From Taishania sp964580465 (lineage in GTDB: Bacteria > Bacteroidota > Bacteroidia > Flavobacteriales_D > Crocinitomicaceae), in assembly GCA_964580465.1 (NCBI GenBank), contig CAZOKJ010000004.1, positions 1 through 64,000 of the forward strand: 64,000 nucleotides of DNA, read 5' to 3'. The notes below the pieces were generated by a model, which did no database searches, had not been told where the DNA came from, and saw only the letters and a program-made list of their open reading frames with translations. How positions within the stretch are numbered: position 1 is the stretch's first letter; the number at the start of each line of letters is the position of its first letter. Position numbers and translations under genes: made by a program. Of the stretch, positions 23,785 to 32,971 are shown piece by piece.

Positions 23785-25767
23785 TTATTTAACAATTAAA
23801 CGTTGAGTTGTTGTTCCTTTGTCAGAAGCAATTTGCACGATGTAAACACCAGGATTTACTGATCTAACATCGATGTCAACTGTTGTAGAAGCAGCGAAAT
23901 GATTTGCTACAATTTTACCTGTCATGTCTAACAAGCTTACTGAGCTATTCAAAGGTACATTGCTAACTACAACGTGAGAAGATGCAGGATTTGGTGCAAT
24001 TGTAACAGTTGATAATACTTGTTTTTTCACAGACAAGTCATTTAAAACGTAGCAATCACTAGTTGCTGAACATCCTTCAGCTGTGAAGATCAACACGCTA
24101 TATTCACCATTTTGTGTAGGTTCAAATGTTTGAGCTGTTTGTCCATCAATAATTGAACCAGTTACACAATCCATCCAAAGATAAGTTGCACCAGCTTGTG
24201 TAGCTTTTAATATTCCACCTTCACGCGTAATTGTATTGTCAATTGGGTTAACTGTTACGTTGATAACTGCCTCGCTTGAAACTCCACATCCATTTGCTGC
24301 ACTAACTTCAACAGTACCAGTACTTGCTCCTACTGTTACAGTAATTGTATTAGAAGTACTAGAACCAGTCCAATCAGCAGGTAAATTCCAAATGTATGAA
24401 GTCGCATTTGCAACTGAAGTTGCCGTATAAGTTGTTGTTTCTCCTTGACAAATAGTAGCAACACCTGTAACTTCAGCAGGAGAAGCAGGGATTGTATTCA
24501 TTGTAACAGCCAACAATCTTGGAGCAGAAGTTCCACATCCATTTGTAGCAACTACAGAGATATTACCTGAACTAGCGACAGTTGCTTGGATTTCATTTGT
24601 TGTACTTGAGCCAGTCCAATCTGAAGGTAACGTCCATGTATATTCATCAATTGAAGTATCATTAGTTACAGCATAAGTTACGACATCATTCTCGCATACT
24701 GTATTGTTACCAGAAATAATTGATGGTTGAGCTGGAAGTGGCGTTGCAGTAATAACCAATTCAAAAGGTTCAGACATACCACACTCATTTTCAGCTACAA
24801 CAGTAATTGTTCCACTTTGTCCACCGGCTACTACAACGATTTCATCAGATATACTTGATCCAGTCCAACCATTTGGCAATGTCCACACAAAGCTTGTTGC
24901 ATTGTTATCAACCAAGGTCGCTTCATAAGATAATACTTCACCTTCACACATTGTAATGTTACCAGTTATTCCAGTAAGTACAGGTAATTTGCAGTAAGAG
25001 ATTTGAACTTCTCCTCTTGCGCCATCCCCACCTTTACTTGTACCAGCTAAGTCAGCTCTAGCAGACCCACTACCACCACCTCCAGGAATCATTCCTGCGT
25101 GACCATTTTGATCTAAGGCTGTTGTAGGTGCACCACCGTTACCACCACCTAAAGCTCCACCAATACCGGCAGTTGTTGCCGTTCCATCAGTACCTTCTTG
25201 TGTTGTACCACCAGCACCACCACCACCAGCACCAGCTGTTGTAGTGTTAACAGCACCACCATTACCACCAGCAAATAAGAAACCTACACCAGTAGCGCCA
25301 CCTATACCAGTAGCTACACCTGTATTGTCTTGATTTCTATAGGCTCCACCTTGTCCACCTTCAGCAGAAACAATGATAGAAGATTCAAACGAAACAGAAG
25401 AGAATTCACCAGCTGTTCCATCTTGGTTACCCAAACCACCTTGTCCACCATTTCCTACAGTAATATCATACGAATCACCTGGAATTACCGACAATTGAAT
25501 ACTTGAGTAAGCACCACCACCGCCACCTGCAGCGCGTGGTCTTGTGTAATTTAAAATGTGGCTTTCAGTTCCACCACCACCACCACCTGCTCCCCAAGCG
25601 TGGATAGAAACGGAAGAAACACCTTGAGGTACTGTCCATGTTTGATTACCAGTTGTTGTAAAAGTTTCCGTTATGTTTTGTGCGGTAGTCACAAACGATA
25701 ACGAAAAAATCACACTGTAAGTCAAGCCTTTAAGGATAGTTTCAAGGCTGGATTTTAGTTGTCTCAT
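23785..25767 (-). CDS. Glycine-rich surface protein with three PKD-like repeats and T9SS type A domain
   Basis: A 660-aa exported protein. Signal peptide to about residue 29 (ends VTTAQ); a beta strand segment (WTVPQGVSSVSIHAWGAG); a glycine-rich region (about 60-255) with runs of GGGGG; three PKD/Ig-like repeats of about 83 aa (263-343, 344-427, 428-510), each holding a WTLP/WNLP..WTGSS core and an NGCG/NECG motif; a linker; and the type A sorting domain from about 587 (VTIAPNPASSHVVVSN) to the end. No enzyme domain is seen. It is likely an adhesin or structural surface protein. Confidence 0.88.
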   Translation of the reverse strand: MRQLKSSLETILKGLTYSVIFSLSFVTTAQNITETFTTTGNQTWTVPQGVSSVSIHAWGAGGGGGGTESHILNYTRPRAAGGGGGAYSSIQLSVIPGDSYDITVGNGGQGGLGNQDGTAGEFSSVSFESSIIVSAEGGQGGAYRNQDNTGVATGIGGATGVGFLFAGGNGGAVNTTTAGAGGGGAGGTTQEGTDGTATTAGIGGALGGGNGGAPTTALDQNGHAGMIPGGGGSGSARADLAGTSKGGDGARGEVQISYCKLPVLTGITGNITMCEGEVLSYEATLVDNNATSFVWTLPNGWTGSSISDEIVVVAGGQSGTITVVAENECGMSEPFELVITATPLPAQPSIISGNNTVCENDVVTYAVTNDTSIDEYTWTLPSDWTGSSTTNEIQATVASSGNISVVATNGCGTSAPRLLAVTMNTIPASPAEVTGVATICQGETTTYTATSVANATSYIWNLPADWTGSSTSNTITVTVGASTGTVEVSAANGCGVSSEAVINVTVNPIDNTITREGGILKATQAGATYLWMDCVTGSIIDGQTAQTFEPTQNGEYSVLIFTAEGCSATSDCYVLNDLSVKKQVLSTVTIAPNPASSHVVVSNVPLNSSVSLLDMTGKIVANHFAASTTVDIDVRSVNPGVYIVQIASDKGTTTQRLIVK

Positions 25768-25792
25768 GTTAATTTATTTAAAAATTTTGGTG

Positions 25793-25823
25793 CAAATCTA
25801 TGTCATTTTAATCAATCTACCAA
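25793..25823 (-). promoter_or_regulatory. Promoter of the glycine-rich T9SS protein
   Basis: Minus strand TTG (25823-25821), 20-nt spacer, TAGATTTG (25800-25793). The start codon lies about 20 nt after the predicted start of transcription. Confidence 0.65.
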
Positions 25824-25972
25824 TTTTTTAACATTTACAACGCATTCATTTACTTAACTTTGTGCCTTTTTTTAAAAAATCAGCTTCAAAAAAAGTAAAT
25901 TTTCAGAGTGTTTCAAAAGATTTTTGATGATTTATATGTTCAAACTTTAAAGAAGTTTAACTTTGCAACAAA

Positions 25973-26935
25973 ATGTTTAAATCCATCATTGAAAATAGGT
26001 TGTTGACCATCGTTTTATCGGTGGTGTTTTTGGCTGGTTACTCTTTAATCAATGTCCAAACAAATTTTTATGAAGTCCCTTCTCAGTTAGACTTTGGATT
26101 ATTTGGTAGCGTTACCACATTCAACACAACAATTGCTACAGTAAGTGCTAGTGTAGTTTTGATAGTGAATGCTTTTCTTACCAATTACTTGTTTAATCAC
26201 CATAATTTATACGAGCGAACCACCTATTTTCCAGGTTTTTTATACATTGTTTGGCTCAGTTTCTCCAAAAGTAGTTATGTAATAAATGGTGAATTACTTG
26301 CTCATTTTTTCTTGTTATTAATCATTCATCAACTATTTTTGCTCAACCAAAATGAAAGTGGAAAAAGACAAGTGTTTAATTCAGGTTTTTTGGCTGGAAT
26401 TGTTGTTTGCTTGCATCCTACCGCTGCTTTGGCTCCATTATTTTTGTTGCCCATGATTTGGGTTCATCGCCCATTTGTTATTCGTGAAACATTACTGACC
26501 ATTATCGGTTTATTGCTGCCTATTGGTTACGCTGCTATTTATTCACTTTTATGTGGAACACTGTTTCAACCGTGGAGCTCATGGGTTGTCAATTCTCACT
26601 TTTTAAAATTTAGTTATGTTTTAGCATTGATTGTAACTGTTTTGGCCATCATTTATTTTTCATTAAGCTTTTTAGCAATTAATCAGCAATTGCAAAAAAG
26701 TAGCATCCGTTTACGAAAACAAATTAGAACCTTGTGGATTTATTTTTTCTATGTGATGAGCATTGGAATAGCAGACGCAATTTTCACCCAAGAACTACAT
26801 CATTTCGTAGTGATATTTACCATACTTCCCTTTTTATCGTTCTACTCATTTGTCAAAAAACCTTACTTAATTTTCACGCACTTCTTATTCCTTTTAGTGG
26901 TAATTCTCTCTTTCTTAAAATTTTTCCTTAGTTAA
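25973..26935 (+). CDS. Polytopic membrane protein (DUF6427-like)
   Basis: A 320-aa protein with about eight or nine hydrophobic segments and few soluble regions. The layout (short N terminus, TM1 at about 9-28, an ANSALF-like loop region with PSQLDFGLFG, then repeated helices) resembles the DUF6427 family of Bacteroidota; this assignment is tentative. Conserved-looking short motifs are LHPTAALAPLFLLP and HRPFVIRE. A perfect -7 box (TAACTTTG, 25958-25965) lies only 7 nt before the ATG, so the mRNA may be leaderless. purQ follows after 85 bp. Confidence 0.65.
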   Translation: MFKSIIENRLLTIVLSVVFLAGYSLINVQTNFYEVPSQLDFGLFGSVTTFNTTIATVSASVVLIVNAFLTNYLFNHHNLYERTTYFPGFLYIVWLSFSKSSYVINGELLAHFFLLLIIHQLFLLNQNESGKRQVFNSGFLAGIVVCLHPTAALAPLFLLPMIWVHRPFVIRETLLTIIGLLLPIGYAAIYSLLCGTLFQPWSSWVVNSHFLKFSYVLALIVTVLAIIYFSLSFLAINQQLQKSSIRLRKQIRTLWIYFFYVMSIGIADAIFTQELHHFVVIFTILPFLSFYSFVKKPYLIFTHFLFLLVVILSFLKFFLS

Positions 26936-26960
26936 ACTTCGTTTATCCTATGAATTTGAC

Positions 26961-26968
26961 TAATTTTG
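26961..26968 (+). promoter_or_regulatory. -7 box of purQ
   Basis: TAATTTTG matches TAnnTTTG, 52 bp before the purQ ATG. The leader contains a small GAGGT...ACCTC hairpin (about 26983-26999). The -33 region is not clear. Confidence 0.45.
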
Positions 26969-27020
26969 CATAAAATTTGAACTCGAGGTCCTAAAAAACC
27001 TCTTAAAATAAAATTCAAGT

Positions 27021-27707
27021 ATGAAATTTGGTGTAGTAACTTTTCCAGGGTCAAACTGCGACGCAGACATGATTTACGTATTAGAAAAAATCATGGGACA
27101 ACAAGTTGTAAATTTATGGCATAAAGACCGCGATTTGCAAGGGTGCGATTTTATTGTGCTTCCAGGCGGTTTTTCTTATGGTGACTATCTACGTTCTGGT
27201 GCCATTGCTAAATTATCTCCAATCATGGAAGAAGTTATCAAACATGCTAACAAAGGCGGTTATGTAATGGGAGTGTGTAACGGTTTTCAAATTTTAACTG
27301 AAAGTGGATTGTTAGATGGTGCTTTATTGCACAACAATTCTCAAAAATTCATCTCTAAAAACGTGCACTTAAAAGTTGCAAGTTCTGATACTGCTTTAAC
27401 AAAAGGGTTAGACACTACTAGAACATACAAAATTCCAATTGCTCATGGTGAGGGACGTTTCTACGCTCCAGAAGATACGATGAAAAAGATTCAAGACAAG
27501 GATCAAATCTTATTCTATTACTGTGATGCTGAGGGGAATGTTACTCCTGAATCAAATCCAAATGGAGCGTTGTTAAACATCGCTGGTATTACCAATGATA
27601 AGCGCAATGTATTTGGTATGATGCCTCACCCAGAGCGTGCTGCCGATGGTGACTTGAATAACATCGATGGAAAGGCATTGTTTGAATCTCTTTTGAAATT
27701 TTGTTAA
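27021..27707 (+). CDS. purQ: Phosphoribosylformylglycinamidine synthase subunit PurQ
   Basis: The glutaminase subunit of FGAM synthase (purine synthesis step 4). The 228-aa class I amidotransferase has the nucleophile Cys86 in VMGVCNGFQIL, PGGFSYGDYLRSGA (48-61) and the His/Glu pair in MPHPERA (201-207: His203, Glu205). A separate PurQ implies the three-part PurLQS-type enzyme or a free PurQ; purL and purS are not in the window. It is followed after 17 bp by purD in an apparent operon. Confidence 0.94.
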   Translation: MKFGVVTFPGSNCDADMIYVLEKIMGQQVVNLWHKDRDLQGCDFIVLPGGFSYGDYLRSGAIAKLSPIMEEVIKHANKGGYVMGVCNGFQILTESGLLDGALLHNNSQKFISKNVHLKVASSDTALTKGLDTTRTYKIPIAHGEGRFYAPEDTMKKIQDKDQILFYYCDAEGNVTPESNPNGALLNIAGITNDKRNVFGMMPHPERAADGDLNNIDGKALFESLLKFC

Positions 27708-27724
27708 TTAAATAAACACCCTTA

Positions 27725-28999
27725 ATGAGAGTTTTATTACTTGGTTCTGGCGGACGTGAACATGCAATTGCGTGGAAATTAGCGCAAAGCTCTGGGCTTG
27801 AAGAGTTGTTCATCGCGCCAGGAAATGCTGGAACAAAAAATCATGGTAAGAATGTTGCTATCAAAGCAACAGACTTTCCTGCGATTAAAGAATTTGTTCT
27901 GGAAAACAAAATAGATATGGTTGTGGTTGGACCTGAAGACCCATTGGTTTTAGGTGTCCACGATTTCTTTTTAAATGATGACGACATTAAACATGTAAGC
28001 GTTATCGGGCCTCAAAAAGAAGCTGCTCAATTAGAAGGAAGTAAAGACTATGCAAAGGAATTTATGAAACGCCACAACATTCCTACGGCAAAATATGAGT
28101 CATTTACAAAAGACACGCTAGAAGAAGGATATGCTTTTTTGGAAAGCATGAAAGCTCCTTACGTTTTAAAAGCGGATGGTTTGGCTGCTGGTAAGGGTGT
28201 TTTAATTTTGGAAGATCTAGCTGAAGCTAAAGCTGAATTGAAAAACATGCTTGCCGATGCCAAGTTTGGCGAAGCAAGCTCAAAGGTTGTAATTGAACAG
28301 TTCTTGAGTGGAATTGAACTTTCTGTGTTTGTTATTACAGACGGTGATTCGTATAAAATCCTTCCTGAAGCAAAAGATTACAAACGTGTTGGCGAAGGAG
28401 ATAAGGGATTAAACACTGGTGGTATGGGTGCTATTTCTCCTGTTCCTTTTGCGGACGCAACTTTTATGGATAAAATTGAAAATCAAATCATCATACCAAC
28501 GGTAAAAGGACTAAAACAAGACAATATTCCGTACAAAGGATTTATCTTTTTTGGTTTAATTAACGTGAAAAATGATCCTTATGTCATTGAATATAACTGT
28601 AGAATGGGTGATCCTGAAACAGAAGTTGTCATACCACGCTTAAAGTCTGATTTGTTAGATTTATTTGAAGGTGTAGCTACCAATACTTTGTCAGAACGAG
28701 ATATTCAATTTGATGATAGAAGCGCAGCAACCGTTATGATGGTTTCAGGTGGATATCCTGAAGACTATGAAAAAGGAAAGCAAATCTATGGTTTAAATAG
28801 CGTAGCCAACTCACTTGTTTTTCATGCTGGAACAACCAACGATGGTCCTGCTGTATTAACTTCTGGCGGTCGCGTTTTGGCCGTAACATCTTATGGTAAA
28901 AACTTAGAAGCTGCCCTTGAAAAGTCATACGAAAGCATCCAAAATATAGAATTTGAAAAAGCGTATTACCGCAAAGACATCGGTTTTGATGTCATGTAA
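27725..28999 (+). CDS. purD: Phosphoribosylamine-glycine ligase
   Basis: The ATP-grasp ligase for step 2 of purine synthesis (GAR synthetase), 424 aa, normal length. N-terminal VLLLGSGGREHAIAWKLA; ATP-grasp centre with APYVLKADGLAAGKGV and NTGGMGAISPVP; metal-binding EYNCRMGDPETEVV. It follows purQ closely and ends at a strong terminator. Confidence 0.96.
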   Translation: MRVLLLGSGGREHAIAWKLAQSSGLEELFIAPGNAGTKNHGKNVAIKATDFPAIKEFVLENKIDMVVVGPEDPLVLGVHDFFLNDDDIKHVSVIGPQKEAAQLEGSKDYAKEFMKRHNIPTAKYESFTKDTLEEGYAFLESMKAPYVLKADGLAAGKGVLILEDLAEAKAELKNMLADAKFGEASSKVVIEQFLSGIELSVFVITDGDSYKILPEAKDYKRVGEGDKGLNTGGMGAISPVPFADATFMDKIENQIIIPTVKGLKQDNIPYKGFIFFGLINVKNDPYVIEYNCRMGDPETEVVIPRLKSDLLDLFEGVATNTLSERDIQFDDRSAATVMMVSGGYPEDYEKGKQIYGLNSVANSLVFHAGTTNDGPAVLTSGGRVLAVTSYGKNLEAALEKSYESIQNIEFEKAYYRKDIGFDVM

Positions 29000-29019
29000 A
29001 ACGCTATCAATTAAATTTT

Positions 29020-29061
29020 AAACAAAAGGAAGTTAAAATTTTTAGCTTCCTTTTGTTTTTT
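29020..29061 (+). terminator. Rho-independent terminator after purD
   Basis: AAACAAAAGGAAG pairs with CTTCCTTTTGTTT around an A/T-rich loop and is followed by TTTTC. Confidence 0.85.
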
Positions 29062-29154
29062 CTAATTATTACATAGAAAAAAAACCACTCATCACATTTT
29101 CATCAACATATCATTATTTTTTTGCATTTTTGTTTTAGTAAAACATATTAACCA

Positions 29155-31755
29155 ATGAAAAAATCAATCTTTCTAGTTGCCGTGTTGCTTGCTACAGCTT
29201 GTGGCACAACAAAAAAAGAAAAACAAACAAGTGGAAATGTTTACCCCGTTACGGAACAAACTACTTCAACTGAAATAAAGCCTGTTGATCCAACGGAACG
29301 ACCTGTTTTTCATGCTTCAAGAACTGTTCTTACAGACCTTATCAACACAAAATTAGAGTTAAAACCAGATTGGGAAAAAGCATATATGTATGGTAAAGCA
29401 ACTATTACTGCTCGACCACACTTTTACAGTACAGATAGTCTAGTTTTAGATGCTAAAGGGATGACCATTAATAGTGTCCAAATGAATAATAAAGGCGTAG
29501 TGTACAACTATTCAAACGATGTGCTAACCATTCGATTGGACAAAACATATACTCGAAATGACGTTTACACTGTTGTCATCGATTACATTTCTAAGCCGAA
29601 CGAACGCAAAACAGGTGGAAGTGCAGCCATTACATCAGACAAAGGATTATATTTCATTAACCATGACGGTAAAGATGGCAACAAAATGCCACAGATTTGG
29701 ACACAAGGGGAAACAGAATCAAACTCTGTTTGGTTTCCAACAATTGATTCACCTAACTTTAAATCTGCTCAAGAAGTTTACATCACAGTTGCCGATAAAT
29801 ATGTCACTCTTTCAAATGGAAAACTAATCAGCAGCAAAAAAAACGCTGATGGTACACGTACAGATTATTGGAAACAAGAACTGCCACATGCCCCTTATTT
29901 GTTTATGCTAGGAATTGGCGAATTTAAAATCGTTAAAGACAGCTACACAAAGAAAGATGGTAAAAAAATAGATGTGTTTTACTATGTGGAACCAGAATGG
30001 GAGCAATATGCAAAAGATATATTTGGCGACACACCTGAAATGATTCGTTTCTTCTCAGAAAAATTAGGTGTTGAATACCCTTGGGATAAATTCCATCAAA
30101 TTGTTGTAAGAGATTACGTATCAGGTGCAATGGAAAATACTGGAGCAGTTGTTTTTGGTGACTTTGTTTACAAAACAAAACGCGAATTATTGGACGGTAC
30201 AAACGAATCCATCATTGCACATGAATTATTCCATCATTGGTTTGGTGACTTAGTAACGGCTGAATCATGGTCAAATCTTCCATTAAACGAAGCCTTTGCC
30301 AATTATTCTCAATACTTATGGGATGAATACAAATATGGTAAAGACGAAGCTGATTATAACGCAAGTTCAGAAGCTAGCGGTTACATGCAACAAGCTCAAA
30401 TGTCAGGTTATCATGATTTAATTTGGTATGATTACGACGAGCGTGAACAAATGTTTGACGGCCACTCTTACAACAAAGGAGGACGTATTTTACACATGTT
30501 GCGTAAATACGTTGGCGACGAAGCATTCTTTTTGTCATTAAACAAGTATTTGACTGTTAATCAATATAAAGCAGCAGAGTTTCACCAATTGCGTTTAGCC
30601 TTTGAAGAAGTAACAGGAGAAGATTTAAACTGGTTTTTCCAACAATGGTTTACCGCTTCAGGACATCCAAAATTGACCATTGAGCAGCGCATGGAGGGTA
30701 CAGAGGTTGTTGTGAATATTAAGCAAACACAAAAACTGGCTGAGTTTCCTATTTTCAAATTACCAATGCAAATTGCTGTAGTGGATGATGCTGGAAAACA
30801 TATTCATTCAGTAGTCGTTGATAAAGTGAACAATGAATTCCGTTTCCCAGTAAATGGTACATTAAAAACGGTTATTCCAGACTATCAAGAAGCTTATTTG
30901 GCAGAAGTAAAAGAAGTGAAACCACAAGAACAATTCATTCAACAATATTATGCATCGAATGAGTGGAGAACCCGCAATAAAGCAATGGCCAATGGGTTGA
31001 AAAAAATGACACCAGAAGCACAACAATTAATCGTTAACGCATTAAAAGATCCATTCTGGGGAATACGTTTACAAGCTATCAATCAAGCGAGTAAAATTAA
31101 GGATGAAGCTCTTAAGAAGGAAGTGATTGCTACGATTAAACAGATTGCAACCAATGACAAACAGTCTAACGTTCGTTCAGCTGCTTTAAATTTCTTAGAT
31201 AATGCAGCAAACAACGAAGATTTAGAACAATTGTATGTTGATGCAATGAAAGATCCTTCTTATTTAGTGGTTTCTGCAGGTTTGAAATTATTAGGTAAGA
31301 AAAACCCACAGAGAGCGTTAGAAATGGCTCAATCGCTAGAAAATGAAAGTTCTACCAATATGGTGGTTGGAGTAGCAGGCTTGTATGCTGATTATGGCGA
31401 TGAAACCAAATTACCATTCTTCATCAAGAAACTAACAGATGGCTCAATGTCTGGTTTTAATGAATTGGGATTAATGAATCTATTAACAAGTTTTTTAGTT
31501 TCACATGATTACAAATTATTCAATCAAGCGATCCCTGTTTACGAGCATTTAGCAAAAAGTGGAGGAATGTACACAAAAATGTTTTTGGGACAAAACATCA
31601 ACTATGCTTTAAACGCACTTGGTGATGCAAGAAAAAGCATAGAAGCAGCCATTGATGAAGCAAAGAAAGCAAAAACTTCCTCTGTAGAATTAGAAGCAAA
31701 ACGAAGTGAACTTGATGGAATTATTAGCAAATTAAATGGTTTAGCTAAAAATTAA
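29155..31755 (+). CDS. M1-family metalloaminopeptidase lipoprotein
   Basis: An 866-aa exported aminopeptidase. The signal ends in a lipobox (LLATACGTT). GAMEN is at 324-328, the zinc motif HELFH at 356-360, and the third ligand Glu379 in NEAFANY. After the M1 catalytic region, residues from about 590 form HEAT-like helical repeats (for example INQASKIKDEALKKEVIATI), as in other bacterial M1 proteins. It probably removes N-terminal residues from peptides at the envelope, complementing the M3 enzyme at 14.8-16.9 kb. Confidence 0.93.
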   Translation: MKKSIFLVAVLLATACGTTKKEKQTSGNVYPVTEQTTSTEIKPVDPTERPVFHASRTVLTDLINTKLELKPDWEKAYMYGKATITARPHFYSTDSLVLDAKGMTINSVQMNNKGVVYNYSNDVLTIRLDKTYTRNDVYTVVIDYISKPNERKTGGSAAITSDKGLYFINHDGKDGNKMPQIWTQGETESNSVWFPTIDSPNFKSAQEVYITVADKYVTLSNGKLISSKKNADGTRTDYWKQELPHAPYLFMLGIGEFKIVKDSYTKKDGKKIDVFYYVEPEWEQYAKDIFGDTPEMIRFFSEKLGVEYPWDKFHQIVVRDYVSGAMENTGAVVFGDFVYKTKRELLDGTNESIIAHELFHHWFGDLVTAESWSNLPLNEAFANYSQYLWDEYKYGKDEADYNASSEASGYMQQAQMSGYHDLIWYDYDEREQMFDGHSYNKGGRILHMLRKYVGDEAFFLSLNKYLTVNQYKAAEFHQLRLAFEEVTGEDLNWFFQQWFTASGHPKLTIEQRMEGTEVVVNIKQTQKLAEFPIFKLPMQIAVVDDAGKHIHSVVVDKVNNEFRFPVNGTLKTVIPDYQEAYLAEVKEVKPQEQFIQQYYASNEWRTRNKAMANGLKKMTPEAQQLIVNALKDPFWGIRLQAINQASKIKDEALKKEVIATIKQIATNDKQSNVRSAALNFLDNAANNEDLEQLYVDAMKDPSYLVVSAGLKLLGKKNPQRALEMAQSLENESSTNMVVGVAGLYADYGDETKLPFFIKKLTDGSMSGFNELGLMNLLTSFLVSHDYKLFNQAIPVYEHLAKSGGMYTKMFLGQNINYALNALGDARKSIEAAIDEAKKAKTSSVELEAKRSELDGIISKLNGLAKN

Positions 31756-31876
31756 AAATAGTAAAAAGAGGTAAGGTTACCTACTTTAAAACAATGATGG
31801 AATTAGGTCTTGTAGAATCTTAAATGTATTGATAAAATATAACAGATTTTCTCATAACAACCCATCCGAAAACTTT

Positions 31877-31917
31877 AGCCAAAAATCTTAAAATAATAAG
31901 ATTTTTGGCTATTTTTG
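31877..31917 (+). terminator. Rho-independent terminator after the M1 peptidase gene
   Basis: A perfect 14-bp stem (31877-31890 with 31897-31910, loop AAATAA) is followed by ATTTTTG. It lies about 120 nt after the stop codon. Confidence 0.8.
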
Positions 31918-31930
31918 ATTTTACGCTTCT

Positions 31931-31945
31931 AACCTGAGTTCGATT
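31931..31945. repeat. Solo copy of the MITE-like terminal sequence
   Basis: AACCTGAGTTCGATT is identical over 15 bp to the left end of the element at 12369-12383. No matching inverted partner was found nearby. Confidence 0.55.
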
Positions 31946-32084
31946 TTAAATCTTTTCTAAAAACGTTCCAGTCCCTTGTTGACAAACCAATTATTTCGAC
32001 CTAATTTTAAATGTGATGATTGATTGATTTCTCAATTCGTTTGATTTATTCCACTTTTCCGATTATTTTTGCTTTCTATTTTAA

Positions 32085-32870
32085 TTGAACGTGATAGGAA
32101 TTTTAGCAGGGATAGCAGCTTTTTATTATACAGGAAGTTTTATTGTAGCTTTTTTAGCATACATGGCCGGAAGTTATTTTGATGCCAAAAATCGCATTAA
32201 AAAGCAGCAGGCAAACGGTACTTACCAAGGAAAGTACCAAACGAGATCTGCAGAAGACATTTATAATTATTACTCAGCAAGAACATCAAGAGCTACGGAT
32301 ATACCAACCATTTTAATGGCTTTGTCGGCAGTTGTTATGAAGGCTGATGGTAAAGTGCTAAAAGCTGAATTGGATTATGTAAAAGCATTTTTTCATCAAC
32401 AATTTGGAAATCAATTTACTACTGAACATTTACAAATACTAAAAAATTATTTGCATTCTGATATTCCTGTTACGCAAATTTGTGCTGATGTTCGATTGCA
32501 TTTACGACCAGATTCTCGCTTGCAATTAATCAATTACCTCTTCGGAATCGCTAAATCTGATGGACATGTTTCCGATCAAGAATTGCGTGTTATAGAAAAC
32601 ATTGCTCTGCAAATGGGAATTCCAACCACTGATTTTGAATCTATTAAAGGCATGTATTACCGAAATGTCAATTCTGACTATAAAATTTTAGGAATTGATG
32701 AAAGTGCAACGGATGATGAGGTGAAAAAAGCTTATCGAAAGATGGCCATTAAATACCATCCAGATAAGGTAGCTCAAATGGAAGAAGAATTGCAACGCGG
32801 AGCAACTGAAAATTTCCAAAAAATCCAAGAAGCATACGAGTCGATTAAAAAAAGTAGAGGTATTAAATAA
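32085..32870 (+). CDS. TerB/J-domain (DjlA-like) membrane-anchored co-chaperone
   Basis: A 261-aa protein: one N-terminal membrane segment (GILAGIAAFYYTGSFIVAFLAYMAG), a TerB-like helical domain (about 75-185; LMALSAVVMKADGKV, LFGIAKSDGHVSDQEL) and a C-terminal J domain (about 198-258) with the HPD motif in AIKYHPDKV. This is the DjlA layout: the J domain faces the cytoplasm and stimulates DnaK. There is no ATG: the frame opens after a stop with TTG (32085), and GTG (32091) is an equally good start giving MIGILAG. Confidence 0.85.
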   Translation: MNVIGILAGIAAFYYTGSFIVAFLAYMAGSYFDAKNRIKKQQANGTYQGKYQTRSAEDIYNYYSARTSRATDIPTILMALSAVVMKADGKVLKAELDYVKAFFHQQFGNQFTTEHLQILKNYLHSDIPVTQICADVRLHLRPDSRLQLINYLFGIAKSDGHVSDQELRVIENIALQMGIPTTDFESIKGMYYRNVNSDYKILGIDESATDDEVKKAYRKMAIKYHPDKVAQMEEELQRGATENFQKIQEAYESIKKSRGIK

Positions 32871-32971
32871 CAATACGTTAATGGTACTTTCCTTATAGTA
32901 GAAGTATTTTTTTACTTTTTTGTTTAATATGTAAAAATTTAGCCTTACATTAGCGAGTTAAACTAAGAAAA

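Larger units (their letters stand above)
31756..32084. other. Non-coding region downstream of the M1 peptidase gene
   Basis: No coding sequence is visible. It contains the terminator at 31877-31917 and, 20 bp past it, a solo copy of the MITE end (31931-31945). The rest is A/T-rich. Confidence 0.6.

Noticed and set aside
25020..25600. Dense CACCACC-type repeats suggesting a CRISPR or satellite
   Set aside because: They are codons of a glycine-rich protein read on the minus strand; no repeat-spacer pattern.
31756..31800. GGTAAGGTTACC-type short palindrome after the M1 gene
   Set aside because: Too short to separate from chance, and the real terminator is 31877-31917.
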